Of a stretch of DNA of 64,000 nt, positions 1-12,116 are shown in pieces. The stretch's first letter is position 1; each line of letters opens with the position of its first letter. The notes under the pieces were generated by a model. The model was not told where the DNA came from and searched no databases. It saw only the letters and a list, made by a program, of their open reading frames with translations. A program made the translations under genes and the position numbers. Location of the stretch: positions 16,603,744 through 16,667,743 of the forward strand of contig NC_086356.1 of assembly GCF_036324505.1 (NCBI RefSeq), written 5' to 3'. Source of the DNA: Eleginops maclovinus (taxonomy: Eukaryota; Chordata; Actinopteri; Perciformes; Eleginopidae).

Positions 1-399
1 AATTTCATCCTGAGACGTTTCTAAATAAGGACCCCGAGGTCAAGAGTCAAGTGTGTAATAAAGCCCCACAGAGTAGCAGTACTCAATCCTACCCCTCAAT
101 GTTGAAAAGGAGATTATACAATGCTCTGACACTTATGTTCGTCAAAATCAGCTCCATATCCCCCCTGACCCTGATCACTTCCTGTTGTCAGGAGGACAGA
201 TAAGAGCTGATAACACTGCTGGTTGAGAGATTGTAAGTATTGTGGGGGGTTTACTTGATGAAATAGCTCAAAATCAAGGAGACTTTCCACAGAATGAATT
301 AAGGAGATGGCTAGGTTTTAGGTTGCTAATGTTGGTGGTTTGCCAACACTTTGGTTCAAACTGAAATGTCTCAACAAATATTTTATTGATTTGCATTAT

Positions 400-1512
400 G
401 TGCAGACATCCATGATGCCCAGAGGATGAATACCAATGACTTTGATGATCGTCTTTTAAAGAAAAAATATTATCTCGCCCGGTCTGCGAGGACTCTTGGG
501 GCATCAATGATCATGAGAAAGGTGAGGGGTCAGCCAATAACTACACAGTAGGTTCTTGTTAATGATCTGAAGGCAGCTGGGACCTCAGTCACCAAGAAAA
601 GTATTGGTAACACACTGCGCCGTAATGGATTAGAATCCTGCCGCGCCCGCAAGGTCCCCTGCTCAAGCCACATGTACAGGCCGTCTGAAGTCTGCCAGTG
701 GTCCTCTGAAGGATTCAGAGAAGGCTTATGAGAAGGTGATGTGGTCAGATGAGACCAAAATCAAGATCTTTAGCATCAACTCAACATGTTGTGTTTGGAG
801 GAAGAGAAATGCTAACTATTCCCCCAAGAACACGTCCCCAGCATCAAGCATGGAGGTGGAACATCATGCTTTGGGGGGGTTTGTCTGCTAAGGGGACAGG
901 GCGATTCACTGCATCGAGGGGGTGATGGGGGGGGCCATGTATCGTAACTTATTGGCTGATAACCTCCTTCCCTTAGCCAGGACACTGAAAATGGGACATG
1001 GATGGGTATTCCAGCACGAAAATGACCCAAAACGTACAGCCAAGGCAATTAAGGATTTGCTTAAAGAAGCCCATCGGTGATGGAGGGGCCTAGCCAGTCT
1101 CTGGACCTCCATCCCATAGAAAATCTGTGGAGGGAGCTGAAGTAGCATCAGCCTCCAAACCTTAAGGATTTTGAGAGAATCTGCAGAGAGAATGGACCCA
1201 AATCCCTCCTGAGATTTGAGCAAACCTGGTGACCAACTACAAGAAGCATCTGACCTCTGTGTTGTCCAACAAGGCTTTCTCCACCAAGTCCACACTAAGG
1301 CATGTTTTGCAAGGGGATCAAATACTTATTTCCCACAATCATCGCAGATAAATGCATATCTTTTTTTAATGTTCATTTCTGGAATTTCTTTTTAATAATC
1401 TGTCTCTCCCTGTTAAAATAAACCTACCATTAAAAGTATAGACTGTTCATTTCTTTGTAAGTGGGCAAACTAACAAAATCGGCAGGGGATCAAATACTTA
1501 TTTCCTTTACTG
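400..1512 (+). mobile_element. Decayed Tc1/mariner-type DNA transposon
   Basis: A broken Tc1-family transposase can be read piecewise on the plus strand from about 400 to 1300. The WSDETK motif (about 745-765), a degenerate QHENDPK motif (about 1013-1033, normally QQDNDPK, so the second catalytic Asp reads as Glu) and the LDLHPIENLW motif (about 1101-1130) are visible, but stops and frameshifts interrupt the frame. The right inverted repeat ends in GGGGATCAAATACTTATTTCC...TTTACTG at 1487-1512, and the 20-base GGGATCAAATACTTATTTCC also occurs internally at 1314-1333. I could not find the left inverted repeat, so the left border is uncertain and may lie near the window edge. The element is dead. 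Confidence 0.8.
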
Positions 1513-3164
1513 CATGTTCATTTGAAACAAAAATTAAAAATCAAATAGTTGCAGTTTTTGAACTTAGTTATCTACAACAGGGTTATACAATGAACTGTAA
1601 AAGTGTACATTTCTCTACTTATCTTTTGTATTCTTATTTCTTTGTGCTTGTTATGCCTTTATTTGCTAATGAAAGTGAAGAGAAGTCAAAAGGAAATGTG
1701 GTGATATGACCTAAATACAATCTCAAAGTTCATTATAGTTCATTAATCATCCTAGAAAGCAAATCACCTGTAGAAACCTGCTGATTAACACTTATATATA
1801 AGTTTCCTAGAGGCTGATGTAACTATACCTCGGTAAGGCTTCAGTTCAAAGTGGGAGCTGTCTTGATTCATGTGAACCAAAATTAACCAACAGTTCTAGG
1901 AACTGACATGGTGTTGCTACACGTTGTGATACTCTCAGTATTTGCATACTGTTATATCATTGTTTACACAAAGAGATGCCTCAAATTTACACAGCCAACC
2001 CTCTCCTGCTGTTGCACGACCTACAGAAAATCTTTACACAGTCCGATTTCTATGCAGCTAACTAACATTGGACATGTTCTATGCATTGTCATGTACAATA
2101 GGGTGCTGTTTCCCCAGCATGCTACCATACAGAAAAGAGGTTCTAACGTATTCTAAAGACTGTAGTTTACCTCAGGGGGTCAAAAAAGAGGCGATTTAAA
2201 AATGGGATTTCTGTATGTGCAAGTTGAGCAAAGGTTACTGTGTTGCCTAAGAAAACCTGTTAGCATTAGTCACGCCATGCGGCCTCGCTGAAGCACGCTG
2301 GTCTGCCATTAATCATGTTTTTCAAGGAAACTTTTTCCCAGGAGTCTGTGCTATATTTGAATTGGCTCTGCTCTCAGGTGCAGAGTCCCTGGCACTGTGT
2401 GAACATGTATCTAAATCATCTGCTCACAGCCCTGTCAAAGCGCACCACACTCCTTTCCATTCTGCTGTTAAACATATGTAATTGAAAATCTGTAATTTCA
2501 CGCCCAGTGTGATTATTCTATATGCTGAGTGAGTTTCTCATGCATGTGCTCTGAATCGCAAATGAGTGTGGCATAAAACAAAACGCTGTAATGTTGCTTA
2601 TTAGGCCAACCTATTTGGGGTATATTTCAAATTCCTTTTCAGGATTGCAAAATGTTTAATGCTAAAGAAAAGCAACGAAAATAAGTTTGATTCAAAGCTC
2701 ACTGTAAATCATGTGACCTTGAAAACTTTGCCTGTGGGACGCTCAAAACAAACTTTAAGCAGCAGGCCATGCACACACTGTAATCTATAGCCAAACATTG
2801 GATTAATAAATACAATGTAAGAACAACCTGTATGGTAGTGTAAGAGTTAGTGCACGGCTAGTTGTGAGTAAAATAGATACAATTGATAAAGTCTAAGTTC
2901 TGTTAAATGTTATCTTCCTAATAATTTGTTTCTATGTTTGGTGAGAAGTCCAATTTGTTATATCCATAGCTTTTTGTCATCTGCTATATGTACCTCTATC
3001 TACCTACGTCTTTGTATGAGTGTCTCTATAGATTATAATTATATTTTGTATGTTTGTTATTCATTTATTTATCATTATTTCAAGGGAATCTAACATTGTA
3101 CTAATACCTCTTAATGTCACTTGATGATTTGATGAGTATTCTGCTGTTTTACTAATAGAATACT
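1513..3164. other. Intergenic, nothing recognised
   Basis: AT-rich DNA without long reading frames, splice-bounded exons or recognisable repeats. The short open frames here show no family features. Confidence 0.6.
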
Positions 3165-3350
3165 TGAGCACCAAACACACATTCAACTTGTAAAAGTAAT
3201 CAGATATATGTATTTCAGTGTAAAAATACTCTCCCACAAGAAAGAAAATCCTGAATTCTAAGTCTTATTTAAGTAAAAGTTCAAAATATCACCATCAACA
3301 TAAAATTAGTACCAAATGATCACTACCAAAAGTACTCAGAATAATATATA
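3165..3350. repeat. Relic of a GTACTT-rich hAT-type MITE
   Basis: Clustered phrases such as TTAAGTAAAAGTTC, AAAGTACTCAGA and GAATACTTGAGCACC resemble the common fish MITE whose ends read CAGTGGTGGAAAGTA. It resembles the clearer copies at 7255-7415 and 60322-60458. The ends are eroded. Confidence 0.4.
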
Positions 3351-3781
3351 TTAAATGACTGGATATGATGCATTAATGTGTTCATCACTTTTGTGTTGCA
3401 GCTGGTGAATGTGGAGCAATTCCTAATCACTTGATAGCTTAATGTATAATATTATGTCATAGTTGATGTATCTTTTGTATAAGCAAATAATAAGCATATG
3501 CAATGTAACTTTATCAGGGGTCTCTAAAGACCATAAACCTTTTAAGGGGGAAAAAGTTCATTCAACTTATTCTGACACCTGACACGGTGTGATATTGCTA
3601 TTCATGAATGCAGTTACTCCCCCTTGTTAATCCAACAGTTGAAAATGATGCAGTGTCAATGCACTAATGCACAGCTCTTTATGTGCATGATCCTGAAGGG
3701 TCACATAAACAAACACAAGGGATTGAGGTAGATTATATCCCATTATCAGCATTAATTGAAGGGATCATCTCCTGACATCTG

Positions 3782-4526
3782 TGTTAGGTCCCCACTAAAG
3801 TCTAGGGGACCTGGAGACAGTAACACACAACAACCAATTAATGAGCAAGTCAGATTAAATGTAGACAGACAATGTTTATTTCTAATCACTAAAGAAGGAA
3901 CAACAAATGTTCTTCGGGTGAGGAGGAGGAGGAGGAGACAAGGGAGATTGTGCCAAATAAAAGAAATAAATATAACAAAACCCAGGCCTATCCCTACATA
4001 TATCTTCTGAAACAAACTCAAACAAAACCCAGGCCTATCCCTACATATATCTTCTGAAACAAACTCAAACAAAACCCTCACTTCCTGAACTACTAAGTGG
4101 ACAAAGCAAAATACAGGGGTGGCAACAATCCGCTAACCTAGTGTGTCTAACATATGTTATCTACGTGATGAGATGTAAAGGGTACCCCAAACTTACCTAA
4201 CTCCTCCACCTCCCACCACACACACAGTCACAACATATAGCACAGGATACACGATTGTCACAATGCTTTAACACGCAGTCAAATTGAGGCTCTCCAGTCA
4301 GCAGCAGGCCCAGCAGTGAGACCCCGAGAAGGCTTCCTGGTTGTCTCCTTTATGGCTGGTCCTGGGTGCTGATTGGTCAGCTGAGGGTGAGAGGAGCCAA
4401 TCAGTCATCAGTCAGAGATGCCCAGGTAGGTACTGATCAGCTGCTGATTAGCTGTAGCGAATGACAGGGAGTAAAGAAAAGAGCAGGAGGCAAGAAACAA
4501 AAGTACAGCCTGCCCGGCACGTAACA
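3782..4526. mobile_element. Possible solo LTR (TGTTA...TAACA)
   Basis: The segment starts TGTTAGGTCCCC and ends GGCACGTAACA, giving a 5-bp terminal inverted repeat of LTR type. It contains AATAAA at about 3956, several CCAAT/ATTGG boxes (4372-4412) and an internal 47-bp tandem repeat. No convincing target duplication was found (flanks ATCTG and TGCAG) and there is no internal retroelement coding region, so an old solo LTR is an inference. Another moderately old dispersed repeat is possible. Confidence 0.35.
3974..4077. repeat. 47-bp tandem repeat, two full copies
   Basis: A 47-bp unit beginning AACAAAACCCAGGCC starts at 3974 and is repeated exactly at 4021. A third copy starts at 4068 and breaks off after 10 bases. 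It lies inside the LTR-like segment. Confidence 0.9.
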
Positions 4527-5458
4527 TGCAGGCTCCAACAACAGATGCAGCTATCCAACATGTCATCAAAATTAAAGCATTAAAAATGAGAGGGTCAGTG
4601 ACCCCTCATGTAGATGCATACAACCTGCACAGCGGGTTTATGACCCATCAAGATGGTGAGTGATCTCCTCTAATGGATCCCTATTTCATAAAGAGCTCAT
4701 TTAGTTAATCACTGAGGATTTGATCAAATTTATAGATTTAATGCTATTGTCCATTTCAGAAAAGCAGAGCAATTACATGAAAAGCCCAGGGGCCAGATGT
4801 CTGACCTCTTATTAAAAGCCAAGAGAGCAGAGATGACAGTAACATTAAACTGAATTATTTCACTTTTGAAGCTAGTTTTGATCCCTTTTGTTCGGTACAC
4901 AGTAGATTTTCTTCCTCTCAGCCCAAATGAAGTGATCTTGTAATCCACATTACAGTGCATGTTCATTCGTCATTTGGCTTGACATAGTGAGCATTAAAGA
5001 GAAAATACATTTCATTAGATCCCCGCAGATGTACGTGAAGTTGGACCTGAGGCTAAGAGGATTGTAGCTGTGTTTATATCATGCATGTTGAACCTCACAT
5101 ATGACGGGCTCAAGCTGCTTTACTTCATTGCCACATACAACAGAAATCACAACCTTCATTTCTGTACCTCATCAAGTCGCCATCTGGGCTTTCTGGGCAT
5201 TTTTTTCCCCAAAGCTCCTTAAACCAAATTCTAACAAATTCCCTCAGCCTATACATTAATACATGTATAGTTCAAGTCATGTATGTGCATTTCATTAGAG
5301 GAGGGGTAATCCTGATTAAAAAGCTTGATTGGCAACTAAAAGACATAGATGTACTTTATATAACATGTTGTACTTTGCTATGATGCATTTGGAAATGGAC
5401 ATGAAGTCTAAAAATATCTGTAGTACATTGGAAATCTGTATTTCGTAGCTTCCTTTGA
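4527..5458. other. Intergenic, nothing recognised
   Basis: No gene, exon or clear repeat seen. The 79-codon open frame on the minus strand at 4730-4966 has no family signature. Confidence 0.6.
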
Positions 5459-5871
5459 ATAGTTTGACATATTGGGAAATCCTCTTATTTCATTTCCTGC
5501 GTAAAGTTACATAAAGAGATTGATATTGCTGTCATGCCAGCATATTAATAATGAAGCTACAGCAAGTTAGCTTAGCATATAAAGGGGGTTTGGAATGAAA
5601 CCGCTAGCCTGGCTTTTGTCATTTTTACAATTTCGTTTTTGCAAAGGTCAAACGAAGAAACCAGACATAGGCTGATGTGTTAATAAGTGAGAATAGGAGG
5701 TGCTGTTAGCACAGCCAGGCTAACTGTTTAACACTGTTTCCAGTCTTTACGCTAAGCTAAGCAAACCGGCTGTAGCTTCGCATTAACGTACAAAGATTAG
5801 AGTGGTAAGCTATAGATTTTCTCCTCTAATTATCTGCAAGTAAGCAAATAAGCGTAACATGTTAAACTAGT
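5459..5871. repeat. Palindromic fish MITE (TTAGCTTAGC / GCTAAGCTAA family)
   Basis: The left end (AGTTTGACATATTGGGAAAT, 5461) and the right end (AATAAGCGTAACATGTTAAACT, about 5848-5869) are imperfect inverted repeats. The centre carries GTTAGCTTAGCATA (about 5568) and the opposite-strand partner CTTTACGCTAAGCTAAGC (about 5745). This matches a well-known dispersed fish fold-back repeat. No coding capacity. Confidence 0.65.
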
Positions 5872-5985
5872 CTCTTAAATTGCGCAAACATTTATGAAGG
5901 ATGATCCCTTGCTCTCATTCTGTAATGTGTGTATTTGTGTTCATTCCAGCTCCTATAGGTTGGCATACATGCACTGGTCTTGTGT
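5735..5985 (+). repeat. Segment duplicated at 6188-6445, copy 1
   Basis: The right half of the MITE plus about 110 bp of following sequence (TTGCGCAAACATTTATGAAGG at 5880, CATACATGCACTGGT at about 5965) recurs in the same orientation about 455 bp downstream with scattered changes. Confidence 0.75.
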
Positions 5986-6187
5986 GTTTGAAAGGAAAGA
6001 CTAAGGTTGGCTTTTTAAAAAGAAAAAATAATCAGGCCTCATTGGTTATGTGCTTGATAATGTATTGACCAGAGCAGTGTCTGAAACCACAAATTGTGAA
6101 TTTTACACTTAAGATTTTTAAAACAAACAAGATATTTTATTTGTAAATATTTACATTTGGTCAGAGCCGAACTAGCTGATTCCCCCC

Positions 6188-6445
6188 GTTTCTACCCTTT
6201 AAGCTAAGCCAACCAGCTGCTGTCTATAGCTTAATATTTACCTTACCATCATGAGAGTAGTTCAAACGTTCTCATTAGTTCTCTGCAAGTACGCGAATAA
6301 GCGTGTTTTGTAACATGTCAAAATATTCCCCTAAATTGCGCATACATTTAAGAAGGATAATCCCTTGCTCCACGTCACTCTCTGTTTGTGTGTGTATGTT
6401 CACTCCAGCTCTTATTGGTTTGCATACATGCATTGGTTTTGTTGG
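6188..6445 (+). repeat. Segment duplicated from 5735-5985, copy 2
   Basis: Second copy: GTTTCTACCCTTTAAGCTAAGC, then TTGCGCATACATTTAAGAAGG at 6335 and CATACATGCATTGGT at about 6424. Because the shared flank lies outside the MITE, a local tandem duplication is more likely than two MITE insertions. Confidence 0.75.
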
Positions 6446-7254
6446 AGTAAAGCTTTACAAATAAGCTCTGAAAATCCCTTTATGATATGTGTTGTACCTG
6501 CACATATTCCCTCTCATTTCATGATGGTTTTATCTCTGCAGCTCTGACTGTGACATAACATCCCGGCTCAGGACAGGAGCACACAGGGCTTGGTGATAGG
6601 GATTACGGCTCATTCTTCAGAGCACTCGGTTTATTTTAAGGTCTGACTGGATAAAACAGGATTAGCATCACAATGAATCCCCTGGCATTCAAACCCAGAG
6701 GTCAGCTCCTATCCGACCTTTGACATTTGAAATGTTTATAAATCCCCATCTGTGTTGTGATAACTAAACATAGATTTCATCAGCTGTCATTCCAGTAAGG
6801 TGTCCCTTTTTGATAAGTGCCACGCTTTTTTAGATGCTCTGTGTTTGGTGGTGAAAGGTTTTACGTAGTAGTGCGTTTTCACTGCATTCTCAGTTGCTTT
6901 ATGAAGCTACTGATCGACTTGGAGATTATTTCTTAATGTTCTTTTCATTTGGAATACACATGGAAATGTGTCCTCATTTTTACTACACGACATACATTAT
7001 TTTTAATATCATATTAAATTAATTGTATTTTTGAATACAATTAATATTCTATTTTTTAAAAGTAGTACATGGAATAAACCAATAGGCTAGAGATCACACA
7101 ACATTTAAACACATTTAAACATAGTTCAAATTAACAAAGGTTTTTCTGGTAGAAGTGAGCTTAAAAATCTATACCCAGTGTTTTTGTTTACTTCTTTCAA
7201 ATCAATTTTTAGTTAGTGTCCTCAGCTGAAAACATGAATACTCCCAAATGATGT
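6446..7254. other. Intergenic, nothing recognised
   Basis: AT-rich DNA with no exon-like reading frame or repeat boundary seen. Confidence 0.6.
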
Positions 7255-7415
7255 CAGACCTATCCGCATAAGTACTTTTTACTTAATTAAGAATATTTAA
7301 TGCAAATACTAGCAGTATTTTGGAAGTAAAAGTATGATTGCAGTATTATTTTTGGGGGGGGATTATGGAATTGCTACTTTTACATGTGAAAAACATCTGA
7401 GTACTTCCACCACTG
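7255..7415. repeat. hAT-type MITE relic ending CCACCACTG
   Basis: The right terminus reads GAGTACTTCCACCACTG (ends 7415), the reverse complement of the CAGTGGTGGAAGTACTC terminus of a common fish MITE. Upstream are TTTTACTTAATTAAG and GGAAGTAAAAGTATGATTGCAG motifs. The left end is not clear. Confidence 0.55.
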
Positions 7416-10400
7416 ATTACATGTTATAGGTAGCTTATTTTTAATGGTTGTATATTTTCTGTTTATTCATGCAATAACAAACCCGCTTGAGAAGATCAAG
7501 GAGCCAAAGATTCAGAGAAATATCTTTTAACCTTGGATTTGACTTTGAAAAGGGGCCCGACGGATCAAGTTAGGGGGGGAAACCAAAACAAAAATATTAT
7601 TTTCCTCGACAGGCTTATTAATATCTTATTGTAAAGATAAATCCTTTGTTTTTCGAGGCAGCAGAGATTCTGTTGCTCTGTTTGAGTCGTGACCTGAAAG
7701 ACAAGTTAATGAATCAGGCCGTAATGGAACAATTTACGGTCTGGCCTGCTCTCAGCACTTTCACATCCATCCACACACTTTTACTAATCAGAGCTGATGT
7801 CATCGCAACTGGGTGGACCTTTCCTCGTCAATTATTGAGAAAGCCATATTACACATTAGCAATTAGATAATCGCCCCCGAGCATGATCTTTGAACATTGT
7901 CGGGGGAGACAGCATTATAGATCCACATTCCACTTGGTCTGGAGCCTTTCTGGCTTCAAAGCCCCTGAAAACGTCTTTAAACATTAAATATTAATGTCTA
8001 AATTAGTACCATCTTTAAAAAACTAAATTTCATTTTCAGCTTTAATAAGATTTATACTAAAAAACTCTGCTTCATTACAACTGTGTGGGTTAGGTTTGTT
8101 TACATTTTATTGAGTGACAAATTAACCCACTAAATGTTGTTGGATGAGCATAAAAACATGAACAAATGCTCAAATTAATATATTTGTTCTCCCCTGGAGT
8201 CATTTTGATCTTAGTTATTATGGGGGAAAGTAATGCTTCAATTTTGGAATCATAGATTCCATCATTTTGGGCCTTTGGGATGTAAACAAGAGGTATAAGG
8301 GAGTCATAATGTGAGCTGTTGGTTACAATTTGGGCCTAGTATATTCAACCTACACTTGATCACATTTTTACGGATTGGCACCAATAAAATTCTGCAGAAT
8401 TAGCTATTAGCAGTTTGTGTTTACAAAGTATGTAAAGACAACTGTCACTAGATTACATTAATCTAGAATACAATTACAAAAAAGTTATAATTATTGAGCA
8501 AATTCTGAAGTTATGAGGATCTTTTTTCTACCCGCATGTATACATTTATCTTGGATGGTCATACGACAAAGCTTTTGACCGGTTTACTCAAGTTCAAGGC
8601 CCCCCAGTCACCTTTATCTCTTGGGTAAAATGATTAGCAGATATGAGGCATATAGTCTATCTTGATTGCAGACACCACATATTGCTCCTGCAAGAGTGGC
8701 ATAGTCAGGATAATGGCCTGGTTTATTGATTAACAGTCTTGAGTATTTACAGTGTGCACACTTCTGCAGGGCAACCACAGGGTGTGATGCACTCAGCAGC
8801 ATGTGACTGGGTACTAAAGTATTCCTATTTCATTTAAGACCTCCTGCGAGTGTGGAGGCTGGGGTTGTTTATAGTTTCTCTCTGGGGTCAGAAATTCATA
8901 CAGCTGTACACCTGGAGGCTTCCCAATTTGTTACACACAGGAATCAGTGTGTCTGGGTCTGCCCTATATGTATTTTGGGAACAGTTGACAGGGGATGGAT
9001 GTCTAACTGAGGACAAAACTGACATTCCCAGTTTGTTTTCACTGTAATTGCCTTCCGTCGAAGCCCAGGTCTTTACTTAAAGGTTACTCGGCCCTTTTCC
9101 GGGAAGCAAGTTTCCTGAGTTATCTATCATAGAAGGTTTCTCTTCGTACACGATGTTCCAGATTTTTGGTGTTTTTTGTTTTGTTACTCTTAAAAGATAG
9201 CTGGAACATTTTTATTTACAAAAAGAAAATATGATTGGATCTGTTTTGTTGATCTTCTTAATGGTATGAATGTGGTTCAATTGTCTTCAAATTAAAAAGG
9301 GAGATTATTTAGATGTATTTTTTTAAAGGTGAACTCTGTTCATGACTGTTAAAGTGTAACAAACTTGACTAAAAGTCAGCATGGTTACATTTTATTTCTG
9401 GTAATGCAGCTGAAATACTGTGTTTCTTTTATAAATTGACTAACTGATCATGTCATGCTTTTAAACTCTAGTTTGTTGGGCGACAATTGATGGACTTTGG
9501 TCCTTCCCTGAGATCCCTTTCTGAGAGGTGCTCATCAATGCTTTAGATATATCTGTTAAATATTAACAGGGTGCTGTACGGTGCCAGAGCCTGTGCTTCC
9601 CCTATCAGGGCTTTTTAAAGATAAGCCGTCTGAACCCATTCCCTTATCTTTAAACCTCATCCCTTTACAGCTCTGTAACTGGTGTGGCTACATAACAGTC
9701 TGTGCATCTGACCGCACACAGGAAGAACTCCCATTCTCAAAGGAATAGAGACAAAAAAATAAATAAAAAACACATTTACAATAATGGGAATTCTAAGAAT
9801 TAGTTTCTGTCTGGCAGACGACTGACAGTAAGAAAAGAGAAGTAATTCACTGTAACTGCTTCAAGCAGGCTTTTATAAACGTAAGAACTGTATTTTTATG
9901 CTTCAGTTCCCTTGTAATACCTTCACACACTCGATCTGTCCTGGTATAAACTGTAGGCCATTATTAACCTCTGTCCTTAAATATTCCTTGCACATTATGC
10001 CCATTAATCATAGTGAGAGGAGCTGTAAAATAGCCACCCATAATTTCCTAAAGTATCCTGTGATAATAGCACATAAAAAACCCTGACACCAACACAACAT
10101 CTTGATGCTTTCATTTTGAAATGTCTAAGGTTGTGGTTATGCTGCATTCGATTTGATTATCCACACTGAGTCCCTTTTCACCAGAAATGGGACTAGAGAA
10201 GAAGTTGTTTCCTTTTGACATTTCTCACCATTACACAACTTGACAAAAGGAAAAGTGGTGTTACATTATTATCTGCTAGTGTTATTATTGCTGTTGCAGT
10301 AGGTCACAGTGGAGCAAATGTTCATGTTTTTACAGGGTTTTGTGAGGAACACTCATTTGCTTAATTGGTACATAGTAACACATCAGATGTCATTTACATG

Positions 10401-10690
10401 CATGGAAAAGTAAAAAGTATGATACGATGCCATGTTGTAATACTTTAGGGAAGATAAGGTCAGATTTTGTTCTTGCATCACAACCATTTTCAAAATCAAC
10501 AAGGAAACCTATTAAGACAAGATTCAGAGAAACAGACTTTTTCTTTTACAATCACTGAAGACGATGCTGTATTATTTCAACTAAAATATGTACATATAGT
10601 TTAGGATGTTGTGCATCCCTGGGAACAATCACTTCAGATCTTAAATAAACTGTTTGAGAAATATAGCTTTAGAAAAAAAAGTGTTTTTGT
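7416..10690. other. Intergenic, possible conserved non-coding DNA
   Basis: No gene seen. 7640-7930 is richer in homeodomain-like motifs (AATTATTGAG, TTAGCAATTAGATAATCG) and includes a 7-bp stem CCCCCGA/TCGGGGG (7874-7880, 7900-7906). A perfect inverted pair CTAGATTA/TAATCTAG lies at 8448-8466, and a 12-bp perfect inverted pair with GATA cores lies at 9614-9654. Regulatory function is only inferred. Confidence 0.35.
9614..9654. repeat. 12-bp perfect inverted repeat with GATA cores
   Basis: TTTAAAGATAAG at 9614-9625 and its exact reverse complement CTTATCTTTAAA at 9643-9654 are separated by 17 bp. Each arm holds an AGATAAG core that GATA factors commonly bind. It could be a paired GATA site or a small hairpin. 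Confidence 0.5.
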
Positions 10691-10758
10691 GGCACAACTT
10701 GCCCCCGGTGCGGGGTAAGTTGTGCCATTAGAGAAAATTCACTGGGGTAAATTGTGCC
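10691..10758. repeat. Subterminal repeats of a pogo-like element (GGCACAAC motifs)
   Basis: GGCACAACTTGCCCC (10691-10705) and GGGGTAAGTTGTGCC (10712-10726) form a near-perfect 15-bp hairpin. A third copy, GGGGTAAATTGTGCC, is at 10744-10758. The layout GGGG-NNN-GTTG resembles the GGGG-ACA-GTTGCAAC motifs of the related element at 29836-34949, so these are probably the transposase-binding end of the element whose transposase remnant lies at 11109-11960. Confidence 0.55.
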
Positions 10759-10913
10759 ATTGATAATTGAAATAAAACAGATCATTTTAATCTCACAAAC
10801 AATAATGCTATATAAAAGCAAGACAAATTCAATACTAAATTATTTATTTAAAGTTTTAACAACATCAAAGGCCACTTTTCTATAACAAGGCCTATGAACA
10901 CCTAACATCCTAC

Positions 10914-11198
10914 TTGTCCAATGCTGCAGGCAAATATGAACTTCTGTTCCCTTCTGGCTGTACCACCAAGTTTTGTGGTGTGGCCAATTTGCTTAAACAA
11001 GGCCTAGCGCCACATGAACACATACTCAGAACAAATTTAAAATCCCAAAATGAGCACCTAATCCTCTGCAAATCATCTGCATCTGAATCTCTTCACAGAT
11101 TCGGCCTACTACTGAACATCCCACTTGTCAATGCTGCAGGGGAATGTGAACTTATACTCCCTTCTGGCTGTCCCACCAAGTTTTTGTGGTGTGGGTAG
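10914..11198. repeat. Duplicated 3' end of the pogo-like transposase
   Basis: 10918-10990 (ATGCTGCAGGCAAATATGAAC...) and 11131-11200 (ATGCTGCAGGGGAATGTGAAC...) are diverged direct repeats about 210 bp apart. Both encode, on the minus strand, the same C-terminal segment containing KLGGTARRE. The tail of the transposase was tandemly duplicated. Confidence 0.7.
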
Positions 11199-11960
11199 TT
11201 TCTTGAGCACATCACCTCTAGGGATGACTCCTTCATCATTCTCTCTAAATGTGAAGATGGGCTTTCCATCAACAGACCTCTTACAACTTTGCTTCAGAAA
11301 CTTTGCACTGATCTCGTCACCTTCAACATTCTCCACCAATCCAACATAGTTATAGGATTTGGATTTTTTACCTGCAAACTTCACAATGACAAAGTCACCA
11401 GCAGATAGATCCTTGTCACCATCATCATCATCATCACTCTGGACATCTGAACTCTCATAATGAGTGGCATCGCTAAGTGGAATCGGAAAGTCACTCTCTT
11501 CTGAGCTACTGGAGATCTCTTTCTTTTTGGGCTTGGTTGGTTTTGACCCTTTCAGAGCCCCCTTCTTATTTCCACTCCTTTTCTTCTTTTCAGCCCGTTC
11601 CTTTTCTCTGCTGTGTGTCTTCTCCAGGCCATCTTCTGCCTCATCATTGGTGGTGGAGCTTTCTTCTGAGCTACTGTACACAGCCGTTTTCTTCTTGGTT
11701 TTGGTTTGATTTGCAGCTTTCAGAGCCCTTTTCTTCTCTCTTTCATTCTTTTTCTTTTCCTGTTCAGCCTTTTTATCTTCTTTTTCTTTGTGAGCCTTCT
11801 CCATCTCCATCTTCTCAGGTGTGTCGGTCACGATTCTTGTTTTCACTTTCTTTCTTAAATTCTGTTCTTTCTTTCTGTGGCTTTTGGCAAGGGAAGAATG
11901 ACTTCTGGAGACACATAACCCAAGTGAGCAGAAGAACCAGATTCGTCACTTGATAAGTGC
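11109..11960 (-). pseudogene. C-terminal remnant of a pogo-like transposase
   Basis: An open frame of 245 codons (11846 to 11109) begins shortly before VTDTPEK, a phrase shared with the transposase at 32203-34363 (VLTDTPEK). A lysine/glutamate-rich and serine-rich acidic linker follows (SSSSEES, DDDDDGDKD), then a module starting SAGDFVIVKFAGKKS that resembles small Tudor/BAH-like folds found at the tail of some pogo-like transposases. On the minus strand, upstream sequence (11850-11960) continues the family as SPEVILPLPKA in a shifted frame. The HTH and DDE domains are missing, so this is a 5'-truncated, frameshifted relic. It does not look like a host gene. Confidence 0.65.
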
Positions 11961-12116
11961 TCAGGATTTGTCAGAGCGGCATGCCAAATGGTAGCGTGCT
12001 TTAAAGGCGTTGAACCAATCAGGTCCTAGAAAAGGTTCAAAGTTTTTAAGGAATGTGGAATTTTCCACATATGAGAACAGTATTTTGTTTATGGTAGACA
12101 AGCAGATCATATCAAG

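Noticed and set aside
3782..4526. Possible protein-coding gene in the 3.75-4.08 kb frames
   Set aside because: The two overlapping opposite-strand frames owe their length to the 47-bp tandem repeat and lie in an LTR-like repeat.
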